Both the position numbers and the translations under genes were made by a program. The notes below the pieces were generated by a model that was not told the origin of the DNA, did no database searches, and saw only the letters and a program-made list of their open reading frames with translations. From the NCBI GenBank assembly GCA_028564675.1, contig JAOVVO010000165.1:62001-126000 (forward strand): DNA of 64,000 bases. The letters run 5' to 3'. Shown here one piece after another: positions 37,467 through 49,818 of the stretch (position 1 is its first letter; each line of letters begins with the position of its first letter). This DNA comes from Onchocerca lupi. Lineage: Eukaryota > Nematoda > Chromadorea > Rhabditida > Onchocercidae.

Positions 37467-40400
37467 ATGCAACCAACAAATGAGGGTAAAGTTGATAATA
37501 TATTGCATAATGAGTGTGCATATGTGGACGATAATGTAAAAGACGCTGAAACCCGCTCGGCTCCAGGAGATCTCGAGAAACCGTCTTCTTCCCGAGAGTA
37601 TCATTTCACCTGTGATGGTACTTCTTTTCATCATATTCGTCTATTGCAGCAGTTATGACTGTTAATTGCGTGATCCATCTTACCTTTGATAATCTATTCA
37701 TAACAAAAAGTTAAATATCATTTTATTTTGAAGTAAATTTGAGATTCATAATTAATTCTTTTTTACAGCTGTTAGTGGTAAGAATTTAGAAGCTTCAAAA
37801 CCTCCAGCACTTAATATCTTTGATGACAGATCTTTACCGTCCAATTCAGAAGAATCCAGAAAAAGGCCTGTTGGACATTATAGGTCAGTACAAATAATTC
37901 AACTTTTCAATGGAACTTTGAATTTTGCTAGTGTTTATTTCTTGCATATTAGTGTCAGATGGAGCTAGTAGCATTAATTGATGTGATTTAAAAATTTAGA
38001 TGAAATCATGTACTGAGATATATGCATTTATGCTTAATTGTGGAAATTATTCTGCTTCAGAAACTATAATAATGGTTTTGCGTCTGGTCCACCATGGCCA
38101 GTGCAAAAACGAGAAAAGCCTTGGTCAACGGTATGTGTATGGCAAAAGCAACAACAAATCCAGGCTATCGAGAAAGAGATCAACGTCATGGCCACAGAGT
38201 CCTTGGTTGGTCTACGGAGTTGGAGGTTAAAATTCCTGTTTTTCGTTTTTATCGCATGTTTTTAAATTTTATTTGAATAAAAATAAGCCATGTAATATTT
38301 CAAAATCCATTTTTCTGCAATTTGATTTTAATCATTTTTCAATTCAAAAAAATAAAATTAAGGTTTCGCGCATGAATTGGTTTACTCTGATATGAAGTAT
38401 CTATAGCTGTTTTAATCTGTTTCCTTTATGCTCTATTTCGAACTAGTTTAGAAACTAATTTCTTGATTTTTTATGTCATCAAAGCTCCTATAACTGATGA
38501 CAATACTTGTGATACAAATTGCCAGATGCAGTATTGTATAAAATCCTTGAAGCTGTAGCTTAATTGAGCTGACTCTGATTAGGACAAATGATTTATCACC
38601 AGTACAGTGATTAATAAATTGCTTGAAGTTCTCAGAAATATGACATATTTCTTATTTGCTTTAATACCATCTTTGTTCCTTTTCTAACACTAAAATATAC
38701 GGTGCTTTTAAATTTTATGAAACCAATTTTGTATATATTCTCAAGTATTTCAGACCTAAATGGTTACAACGGTTTGGTACAAAAAATTGGATGTTACTGT
38801 GGTTGTGTTGGTTCTGTACAGTACAAGGACTGCTTGTAAATGGTTTGGTTCCTTCGGCGATAACTTCCATAGAACGAAGATTTCAGTTCAGCTCATCAAC
38901 TATAGGTCGTATTATGCAGGTAGAGATACCAAGTAATTGATCTTAACTCTTTTCTCATCACAGTTTTGATGAAGATAGCTTACCACTGTTCTATAAATTT
39001 AATTCATTTTCATCATATTGAGATTCCAAAACTTTTTTTCTTATAGTTTTACGATTTTGGCTATGTGCTGTTATGTATACCTGTCTCTTATTTTGGTGGA
39101 CGTCACTCAAAACCGATGGTACTTGCAGCAGGGCTACTACTGATGGCATTAGGCAGCTTTATTTTCACAATGCCACATAATCTTTCAGATTCATATACTT
39201 CTACCTATAATGCTCATGAACCGTCATTTAGTAAATGCGATCTTTCACATCCAGTTTTCGGTTAGCATCATTTTATTATTTTTTTAGAAGAAAAGAGTTA
39301 ACTAGGCACTTTTGTATTGACCAATTTCTTCTCTGAATAAACTCTGCAATATATTCATGTTATTCCTGCAAAATAATAAATAATGAAAACTGTTAGCAGG
39401 CAATCTATTCTTTTTGATTATCTCCAAATTATCATCTATTAATTTGTAGCTGATAGAAGCTCATTTATGCTTACAGTGTCTTAGTATTTTTAACTTTTAC
39501 TTCATTGTTACTATATTAGATAGTTAAATTCCACGCTCAGTATTATATGTTTTGGATTTATTTATATAAAAAGATCATAGTGGAAATAGATTTATCTTCT
39601 TCAGAATATTTCTAGTGAATTTCAACTGTCTAAAGAATTGATATTTTTAAATTATCTAATTTTATACCAAGTAATTTCAATTGATTTAGGATTACAGTCT
39701 CATTCTTTATTTTTATTCATTTTGCAAGTGCAATCAGAGAATCATCAGATGCAGTTATGTTCTGAACTATACAGTTATTGTTCTTTATTAAATTGGCAAA
39801 ATAGTAGGCCGAAATATTCCCTTCATGTTACTTGTAAACTTTTGGATTTTTTCAGGAGCCAAAACAAATTATTCTATACTAAATAATTCACTTAATCCAT
39901 TAATGTTGGGAGCTAGTGCTGAAGCTTTACAAAGTTGTCCATCTCCCGAAAATCAGGTAATCTGTTTTTAAGTCAGTAGGATTTTACTTTAGATCTTTAG
40001 GTTGCTTAAGAAGTATTTTACACACAACTTTAGTTTTTAGCCCGGTACTTTTCGATACGTGTTTTTGTTTTGTTTTGCTCATTTCCTTCATGGTATTGGT
40101 GCAACACCATTGTTTACTCTTGGCGTTAGTTATATCGATGAAAATGTTGGTCCAGCTCTTTCTTCGCTTTATCTTGGTAAGTTCTGAGTTTTAACTTCTT
40201 AATATTTAAAGACATTTTTAAAAATCCATGAAATCAAATTTCAAAATTCAAGAAAGTACAGAAAGGTATCAAAGATATTGGCCATCATTCATCGGAAACT
40301 AAAACATTTTACTGCATCGTACTTGCATTCCAAAATACTTATCAGACTTTTAATAGCGATTGGTAAAATTATGCCAAATATCACTTGAAAAAATGTTATA

Positions 40401-43400
40401 TGAATCTAAGTGAAAATGATTTATTTTTCGAATAAGTATGATACATGATTGCGATTGGGTATGTGAATTTCTTTTTATTTTTAGATTAGAAGTATGCTTC
40501 CACCATTTCAGGTATTTTCTATGCCTTTGCAATATTTGGTCCGGCTTTTGGTTTTCTGATGTCTAGTTCTTTTTTGCGCTATCACACTGATTTTTTGCAA
40601 TCGGAATTTCATATCAAGTTAGTTTGATTGCATGTAATATATCCTTATTCAACAGTCCTCATATATTTTTGATTACAGATTATTTTTTAAGAATTTTAAA
40701 TATCGATGAAACCGATCCAAAGTGGGTCGGTGCCTGGTGGATTGGCTTTCAGATAGCTAGTGTTCTGGCTTTGATTGCCGTTTTTCCAATAATGGTTTTG
40801 CCAAAAGTTCTTCCGGAATCTCTTAAATGGCATCGGTAAGTATAAGTTTGTCTTTTTTTTCTACATTTGATTTCGATAAAGAATACGATTTAAAATAGTA
40901 CCGAAATTTTATCTATAGCATAAACCTGTCAACATTTTTGCCTTATTTGCAGAACACGATTACATGAAGAGACAATAGCTGGTGCAAGAAAACGTACTCC
41001 AGAATGTTGCGGTATTCCGTCAACGAGCAAAACAGTTGCAATTTGTGGACCACTTTTACCAGCTGATAGTGAAGGTGAAGAATTTTTTTTGTATTATAAC
41101 AGTTCTATATTGCTTTACAGACCATATAATATGTGGTATTGGAAATCAAAATGATGAACTAATCATAATTTCAAAATCATTAGTAGTGTTAATTTCCGAA
41201 ATAGTTTGAGTCAAACTCATTTCTCATCTTAATATATGTCATTGAATTGAAAAACAACTTCTTCATCTTCCTAATAGGAAGACTTGACCTCTCCCCCCCA
41301 AAAAAAAACTATAGCCTAAATTGAAGCTAATTTCAGTTAATTGTCAAAAATTACCTGTCTCCTTTAAAACCCGCGAAACTTAGAGAATCCTCAATTCATT
41401 GTTTATCGTTTCTGATAGTATTGCATTATTTCTGAACTCTCAATCAAATTTCCAGTTTTTGTTAAAAATCTAATGTAAAGGACTGGTCTTTAAAAGGTAC
41501 AACAACTGTTCAAACTATAACAATTGGCGAATCAATGCCAGCCTTACAAAATAATCGTGGTCCAATCTGGTATCACATATGGCTCGACGTGCGACATATA
41601 CCAATAGCTATCTATCGAATAATATCAAATGGTAGCTATATGCTCATTACTTTTACTATGGCGGTTGATGGTATGTTTCGAAAGATTTCATTAGACTGTG
41701 GCAATTTTTTCGATTAATATGAAATCATATTACTTTACTATTCAATTATTATCATTTGTCCAAATATTCCTTGTCCTCCATATTTGTAAATGCTGCGTAT
41801 TCCATATTGCCTATTATTTCGGTCATTTTGCTCTGATAAGATTTTCTGCTTCTTGTTTCTTTTTCCCCACGGGTAGATACCCCATTGAAAGCGTCGCGTT
41901 TTATTTATTAATTCCGGTTTATCATCTTGATAAATTGATTCTTGTATTTTGTTGCCAGTTATTCTTTGCCATTCTGTCCTTTCAGTACCAAAACTTTTTC
42001 CTGAAATAGAAAAACCTAGAATTCTTGTAGACACAATGCTTTTTTGTGCTGTAAATCTAAAGTAATTGAAAACATTCGCATCAAATTAGCTTTCTTTAAC
42101 AAAGAAAAGTGTTTATAAAATTCTGTTTCAAAAACACTTATCTGTGAGGATACATCCTATGAACCAGATTAGAGTCATAATAACGAATAACACGATGCGA
42201 TCCATCACTTTACATTTAATGAATATTTCCATCTCTATTTATAAGTGGAAATCAGGCGTGGCAGGAGATTTTCATCTTTTTATTCTTCATATCTCTTCAT
42301 ATTTCTTTATATTTTTGAAAATTTCAAATGTTTTGTATTTAATATTTTTATACTTTTGAATTATATCGATCCTTAAAGACACTTATTTTGTTAGAAATAG
42401 TTTAAAATGGTGTGAAATCTTCGGAATTCTCCAGAATATAATAAAAACTTAACATTTATAGCGAAAAAGGAACTCATATAAATATGAAAAGAGATGGATT
42501 GCTGTAGGGGATAAAATATCTGAAATGCTTGAGCTGGGAAATGGGTTGGACAGTAAGAAATATGATCTGAATTTTGTGTAATGCTTCAATGATTTTTCAG
42601 ACTTATGTATACAAAATTTATAGGTTTCATCATAACAGGTGCATCGACGTTCATGTCAAAGTATCTCGAACGACAATTCAGCGTTGCACCAAGCAAAGCA
42701 AATATGTTAATTGGTGTAGTTCTTACTTATATTCAGAAGATTCGAAATTGCAGTTCATTTTTTTAATTCCAATTTAAAACTGTTCCGTCATTTCAGGTTG
42801 CATAATGGTTCCAATGGCTGGAATAGGTACTATGTTCAGCGGTTTCATCATTCAGCGGTTCCGTTTAAGTTGTGTTAAAACTTTGAAATTTTGTATAGCA
42901 TTGCTGATGTGTACGCTTATCTTGTCACCAATGTATCTCGTTTACTGTGATCACGATCCGCTTGCTGGAATTGAGGAATATTATGAAGTGGATATGTAAG
43001 CTTTTTCAAAAATTCTTCGTCAAATTAGATTTCGTCAATGTTTTGAATTTTGATGATAAATTCCAGTTATTAATGTTGTATTTCGACTTTGTGTAAAAAA
43101 TTCTGTTACATTTGAAATTAAGTGGAAGAAATTCCATTACATTTGAAATTATATAGCTTAAAATTTGACGGAAAGAATTTAATTTTAAATTTCTTGCTAC
43201 TAAAAATTCCAAAGTTTCAATTTTTCTACATTACTTTGCAGCGTTTTTATTTTTTATTTATTTAATTTTTGCAGCGTTTCAAATTCCAATGAAAATAGCA
43301 ATGACACAGAAATATTACCCTCTTTAAAATCCATGTGTAATCATCATTGTGATTGTGTTCCAAGTGAATATCATCCAGTATGTGCTGAATTTTACAATGA

Positions 43401-44674
43401 CAAGCAGATTTCGTTCTATTCGCCGTGTTTCGCCGGTTGCCAAGATAATTATGAACCGCTCAGAAAGGTTGTTTTTCAGGATATAATTTGTATTCTAGTT
43501 GGAAATGTAGTAGAATTTCTAGAATAGATAGATTTACAGTTGCTCCGTCATAAGCATAAAAAACTAAATCAGTTTCATAAAATGGAATAACAAAGAAATA
43601 AGATTCTGAAGCATTTACTTCTAAAAAATAATTAATGTTCATTTCAGATGTATTACAATTGTTCGTGTGTACCTAAAAATACTAGGTTTGGATACAAGAC
43701 CGTCAAAAATGGTTTATGTGAATCGAAGTGCAGAGGTTTATTTGGATTTCTTGCTTTGTTCGCCCCGTTTTGTTTCTTCGCATTTGCTTTCGGAGTGCCA
43801 TTGATTTCAGTAGTGTTAAGGTATTAATAATTTTAAAACTTCCAAAAATAAGGCAGAAAACCTAGAAAATACTCCAAATCTTGCTTTGGTCTTGAAGCAA
43901 ATAGTTGTTGGACAAATTTGTTGAGCGGTTTAAATGATTTTTTTTAAAGCATTACACCACAATATATAAAAATAATGTAGTAAACTAATTTTTTTTTAGA
44001 ACAGTTGACTATGCCGAGCGTTCTTTCGCACTTGGAATCCAGTGGATTCTGGTAAGAGTTATTGGTACCATTCCTGCACCAGTTCTTTTTGGTTGGATGT
44101 TTGATGTGTCGTGCATTCGTTACAATTTGGATGTATGCTCCGGCAAAGTATGTTACTCAAAGATTTCAATTTTTTTGGATTTTATGAAGTTCTAATTTTT
44201 CACTTGCTAATTTTCAGCAAGGAAGCTGCATGCTATATCAAAATAAGCTTTTGGCCGATCTTTTCCTTGCTTTCAGTGTAATTGGTCAGGCAAGTTTTTT
44301 TTTTTTTTTTTTTTATGGAACACTTTTCCTTTGAATTGGAACAATGTTACTATATTATAAACAGTGAGACATTACTTTGAATATTAATTTCTCATGTATA
44401 TATTTGCATCAGACTATGTCATTTGGCTTCGCATTCTTCTTTGGTGATTTTTAAATATTTAACTGGAATAAAAACATCCCAACGTTGAAATTTAGAAGAA
44501 AATATATTTTAGACAATTGCCATGGCGCTCTTAATTTGTACGTTGGTGTTTTTCTCATCACAAATGCGTGATGATCCATTGCCAACAGAAGCGGTCATTG
44601 GGGATTCAGAATTAGGTCAAGTTAAGGAAGAACTGGAAGTAATAATACGAACAAGTATCACTGGAAACAATTGA
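37467..44674 (+). CDS. Organic anion transporter (OATP/SLCO family)
   Basis: A 12-helix plasma-membrane exchanger of bulky organic anions. Eighteen exons, phases all closing, 874 aa: 37467-37611, 37769-37883, 38061-38225, 38754-38919, 39047-39260, 39856-39956, 40041-40176, 40512-40617, 40692-40835, 40953-41074, 41497-41670, 42624-42713, 42797-42995, 43275-43467, 43648-43820, 44000-44147, 44218-44289, 44513-44674. The family signature D-x-RW-x-GAWW-x-G appears as DPKWVGAWWIGF. The large extracellular Kazal-like loop before TM10 runs from CNHHCDCVPSEYHPVC to YYNCSCVP in exons 14-15. TM1 begins NWMLLWLCWFCTVQG. The first 140 residues are a long polar cytoplasmic tail, longer than in vertebrate OATPs. 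Exon 17 ends CAG/GCAAGT, a GC-AG intron, which is the only junction that keeps frame. The exon 8/9 joint uses a weak AAG acceptor. Confidence 0.93.
41738..42034 (-). other. Antisense open block in OATP intron 11, origin unknown
   Basis: A 98-codon minus-strand frame with polar, low-hydrophobic composition (RILGFSISGKSFGTERTEWQ; DDKPELINKTRRF), unlike most intronic frames here. A second frame of the same strand takes over midway (NGVSTRGEKETRSRKSY; MEYAAFTNMEDKEYLDK), as if a frameshift splits one coding sequence. It lies in the gene's largest intron (953 bp). I do not recognise it. A decayed bacterial insertion is possible but unproven. Confidence 0.3.
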
Positions 44675-46583
44675 TGACGAAATGAACCCAAACAGATGTT
44701 CGAATCAATTTAAACATCGATGAAGAAATAAATCCAAATGAAGATTCATTCATCATTGCATCTTGAGCAATTTTGTATTCGTGAATTCTAAAGCGTGTGA
44801 TCAGATTTTTTTTAAGTCGAATATGGAAAAATAATTTAGAACGATCAACAATTCTATCCATGGAAAAGATTCTTATTAAAGGGATATAGATTTCTTTCAA
44901 ATTTTTATTTCCTTGGATAGGAGGTTGTCTCAAATCTTTTACGAAAATACTGATGTAATTAAATATCAAAGGATTTCTAGTTCCGATAATTCCTTTTAAA
45001 TTTAGTGATTATTGCTGAGAAATTCACAAATACAAGAGACACACGAGGCCATCTTGATGCAGCTCTGATTTATTTGATCAAACTTTTAATTTAATTTTTA
45101 CTGGATCAGTAGCTTTCTCCATTTTTTCTCTTTCTATTATCTGCTCCCCCTTAGAGAATCTCGCTATGATTTCACATTTTCATTTTCATCGTTTTCTTTA
45201 TTTATTGCTCATATGTATTTTCTATGAAACATCATTACGTATCTTTCTTTCCGCTTCTTTTTTAGTTCATTATTCAGTATTGATGTGGATGCATTTTCAA
45301 ATATTTCAATAATCAAAAATGAATTGAAAATGAATTTGAAGCTTTCTTATTCTTTTGTTTTTCTCTTCAAATTGCAGTTCTCTCTTTGAAAAAAATCTTC
45401 TAGTTGTTGAGATTTCTTTTTTCAAATTTTTTTCTGCAAACGATTTTAAATTCTCCGCCGAATTTTTTTTTTTTTTTCATACGGTTTTATTTCACATAAA
45501 GTTGTTAGCTCAATATCAACTTTCTCATCTGAACACCCGAAGAATAAGTAGAAGCTCTTCAATGTTTGTTGATTTTTACATCTCGGTGTTTCAAAGTGCT
45601 CATCTTACTTTTCTCGTGTAGTTAACTAAAGTCGTTAATTATGACTAATGGAATTCTAGCTTTTTTCAAATTAATTGTGTATCTTGTTTTCTTAATTTAT
45701 CTATCTCTTCATTTTTAGAGGAAGCTTTAAAAAATTTGAAAGATTTATGATACATTATTTGAAGTTCATTTATTTATTTCCCCATTTATTTTGTTTATGT
45801 ATAGATGTGTTAGGACATCGTAATTAATTTGTATGCCTCCACAACGAACTCTTCGATTTGGAAATTAAAATTTCTGTTTCTGTATTGCATTTAAATCTTG
45901 CATATCAGTAATTAAAATGATATTTCAATTTTAGCTGTCGGGAATGAATTGTTTCCAGATTCGAAATTCCTACAAAATTATCATTTTAGTGTCTTCAATA
46001 ATCTTTGTTACATAGTGGTCGCAAGATTGCAGGATAAAGAGGAATTCCAGTAATTGTTCTAGGAATATCAGTGCTATTTTATTAACTTTATATATTATTG
46101 CACTTGTAATTCACCAAACGCTGTAGCAATTCATAGCATGATAGATATAAGTTGCATATTTTTTCAAAATTTTAATTTGGAGAAACTGAAATGAAGCTTT
46201 TATAAGGAGTGACAGAATCAATCGTAGCTTCATTGTTTTCTTTAGTCAAAGCTTCACAGGTCATATTTAATTGTTACAGGTTGTTCTTTATATCAAATGG
46301 GAATTCTGAAAGACGTTGCAAGTACCATCTCTCTTATTCTTTATATGATTCAATATTGAATTTATGAATCTCTTAGTGTGTCATTTGAGCTTTTATAACA
46401 GGCCCAAGTTATCTAAGTTTTGGTTTTCTATAATCTAGCATCATCTCTTCTTATCAATTTACCATAGAAAGATATGCAGCTCAAACTATTTTGTTTATTT
46501 TGATATCAGTGAAAATCTTCGAATGTCATTTTTAATTCGGTTGATAGCAGCTGATTAATTAAGCGCTCCATAACTTGCAGTCA
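44675..46583. other. Intergenic spacer after OATP
   Basis: AT-rich, with several AATAAA-like sites just after the OATP stop. No exon recognised; the 88-103 codon frames are compositionally noncoding. Confidence 0.5.
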
Positions 46584-49500
46584 ATGATTAGCTACTCAAA
46601 CGTTCAACAGCCGTCATTGATGCAGTCGACTTCAGAACTCGATGATTCAAGGGAAGAGTTTAGACAAGCGCAATGCTGTGTGCATGGTCGACCATGCACT
46701 ATGGCATCAAAGCTATCACAAGTCCTATTTTCCATGATATCAAAGTTAATAGTATATAAAAAGAGATGATCGATGACATCCAAATTATTTCTCTACCTCG
46801 TTCTTTACTTCAAAATCTGAATCTGAAATTCAAAAGCAGTTATTCCTGTTCTGCAAGTTTTCTGTTTGAAATTTATGTCAGTCTCAATCAAGAGATCATT
46901 TTTTTGGTGAAGTTGCAATTTTGCCACGAAATCGATCTGCATATCTAGAAAATTTAAATGTTGAGGAAGAGTTCAGGAAAAGAAGGAAGCTGACCGTGAC
47001 TCCCTATCAGGTTCATATAGTTTGATAGCTTCTGGTCGCAAAAGTCTTTCTAAGAAATCTGAGCCACATATCTATGATGATATCTCGTACAATCTGGGCA
47101 GAAAGGTTGAACGTGAAGGTATTCACCATTTCTCAAAAATCGAATTTTGTCGGCAAAATTTAGATATCTTTAATTAGTTAATCTTGTATTCATCGCTAGT
47201 ATAATGGAAATTAAATGTACTGAAGTTGTTATTAGGAAGTATTTCCGAATTCATCAGGTAGATTAAATTTATGAAGAAGCACAGAGATGGGAAAGTCAGA
47301 CACAGGTATTTGGAACAATTTTGTAATTTCGGTATTATTTATCCATTTCTAGCGCAAGAATCCAGAATTCTTGAAAAATGCTTCAAAAGATACTACAAAA
47401 AATGACATTTTTTGAAAAGTGAATAGATTCCTTATTTTAATTGCGTTTATTTTTCAAATAATACCATTGATTACAGCACTGGATATTCCAATATGTAAAT
47501 GGAATTTCCGTAGACCTCATTCATCGAGCTCTATCCTCAGTTTTGAGCCTGTTGCAAGTGTGGCTGAAATTGAAAATGCAGAATTGCTGAGTATTCCTAC
47601 TAAAGATAAAGTATACTGTTATTATTGTTCATTCTACTTTTTCCAATTTTTTAAATCACCGAGTAAATCTTCAAAATGTTCAATTCCTCAATTTTTTAAT
47701 TTTAGAACCAAATTTTTAGTTTTAGAGGAATCTTCATATCTTTACATTCTTAATCTTCATATTCTTAATGGTAATTATTGAAAAGAAAAATTTTTTTAGA
47801 GATCCGATAGATAATATTTCTATGACGCTTCTTTTTCAAAGTGAAACGTTAATTTTGATATGAAAATTGAATCAATTTTATCTTTTCTAGATAATCATAC
47901 TTCTATAACGTTTTATCATAAAGCATTGCAGCATATTCGACGTAAAATAGAACGTCTATCTTTGTCTAGAACTCTGGATGCATCATCCTTCGGTCAAGTG
48001 AAGCAGCGAATCTTCCCAAAAGAAAAATATAACGAATATGAAATGATGCATCCGTAAGCTTTTGAATTACTTACTTTTCATGAAGCGTTACACATCACTA
48101 ACTCGATGACAAGTATTGCTGCTTTGCAAAATAACTTTGCTGCATTTTCTTGAATTAACTTCACATCACAAATATGCTCTACCTCAGGACGGATTCTAGT
48201 ATCATTCTGGCACCGATGTCCGCAGAAGAGGTATTATGGACAGCGCGGGCATACTGTTCCGTAGAAGTGCCACCATCAGTAGAAGCCTACATTGGAATAA
48301 TGACCGCAAAGCGAGCTGAGGAATATGTTGTCAAGCCCGCTTCATTCAAACTGTACCATATGGTATGATCTATGGATTTCTTTCTTCTACAATATTATAT
48401 TATAAGAAAATTAAGCTAGCCTGATTAAGTAGATTAATTTATTCATGTTTAACTTCTTTTAGTTGCCAAAAATTGAATCATTAAACAACGTATTACCATC
48501 ACTTGGTCTTTATATTATCTACCGGAGCAGTACAGGTCGCACATAGTATGACTTTATATTGTTTTCATATGTAACAAATTAATATGCTTCCAAAAATTTT
48601 AAAAATTTATATACATTTGAAGCAATATTAACAACAACAGCACTACTGATAACAGCAGTCTTCGGGGAAATAGTGCAATCAAAACCAACTATATCAATTC
48701 TATAATTTAGAACAATTTGATTTTTGACTGAAATTCGCACCATAGTGCATTTAGAGCGTAATTTATTAATGGGATCTATAACTGAGCTTAGCTATACTAC
48801 CTCCAGAAGATTTCATTTATCATTTTTTAGATGGATTATTAAAAGATTTCTTGTTAAACAAATATTAATTAATTAGAATAGTATTGATCAGCTAAAAATA
48901 GGACTTAATAAAGGATTTCTATAAGGGCATCATCAAATTTATATTGATATTTCATTGTGGAAATGATTGGGAATTGGTTTATAAATGTCCAAAGTTTTAA
49001 GCTATGCTTAATTTAGATTATTAAAAATTCTTTTAGTCATTATCCAATCAAACAATATAAGCAACATTTGGATTATTCAAAGACAAGATCCAAAGTTATG
49101 CTTAATAATCTCCAAGTTAGTTGTTTCCAGCGAGGAATTTGGAATCATAGTTCTTTGTCATTTTTATGAAAAAAAAAAAAAAAAAAGAAAAGAAAAAAAA
49201 AAACGTCAGTTTAGATAATAATTTGAAAAAAGTTCAAGAAGATCAAAAATAAAAGATTGAAAGACATAATTTTGATCAAGTTAATAATTTTTCCGCTTCC
49301 TTGCTAATATTAGCTACTATCGAAACAAATAAGGATTTAACGCTTTTTTCTTTCTATTTCTACTGCTAGATACTTTTTCTTAATCATGAAACTATAAACT
49401 TTTTACTGCATTTTTTCTCTATGTGAAACTATTGCAAAACGATAAGCTTCATTGCGAAGCAATTGTAAGTAATGCATGATCTGTTCCTGTAATTATCAGT

Positions 49501-49818
49501 TGAATTTCCCTGCCTTTTTCGATTTTTGAAATCTTAATTCATTTAATTATTAAATATTATATCGATTCTGTTTTTTACTTTTAATTAAAAAATACTATTC
49601 GATTTTATTGTAAAACCTCAAAAATGCTAGCTGTACAGGTAGATTACGGTGATCCATTGGCGCCATGGTTTTTCAATCTGGATGCATTGGTCAGCTATTA
49701 CAACATTTATGTACATTTACATGAAGTGGATGGCGAATGTGTCGCAGATATATTTCCGGTTAATGGAATGCAGCACGGCAGTACGTCACATCAATACGTA
49801 GCATCTGTATTCGATTGA
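46584..49818 (+). CDS. Unrecognised gene with an SH2-like C-terminal region
   Basis: Firm exons: 46584-46722 (start MISYSNVQQPSLM, ends ASKLSQ), 46882 to about 47118, then 47891-48053, 48188-48362, 48463-48535 and 49631-49818 (stop). Exon 47477-47617 (DIPICKWNFRRPHSSSS) is probable. The last four join in phase. They read YIGIMTAKRAEEYV, SFKLYHMLP, LGLYIIYRSST and WFFNLDALVSYYNIYVHL. The order and spacing resemble an SH2 fold (W/Y-x-G-x-x-R/K-x-x-A-E, F-L-x-R, Y-x-L, F-x-L-x-x-L-V-x-Y-Y). The FLVR arginine is not evident, so phosphotyrosine binding is doubtful. The N-terminal part has a tyrosine motif (PHIYDDISYNLGRK), which would suit a signalling adaptor. Inside exon 2 the coding frame shifts near 46975-46990. 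The part 47236-47477 is unresolved. Confidence 0.55.

Noticed and set aside
47419..47480. Signal-peptide-like stretch (FLILIAFIFQIIPLITA) before the SH2-like gene's middle exon
   Set aside because: It begins with GTG rather than ATG and is the pyrimidine-rich 3' end of an intron, which naturally translates as Phe/Leu/Ile; the AG at 47476 is the better acceptor.
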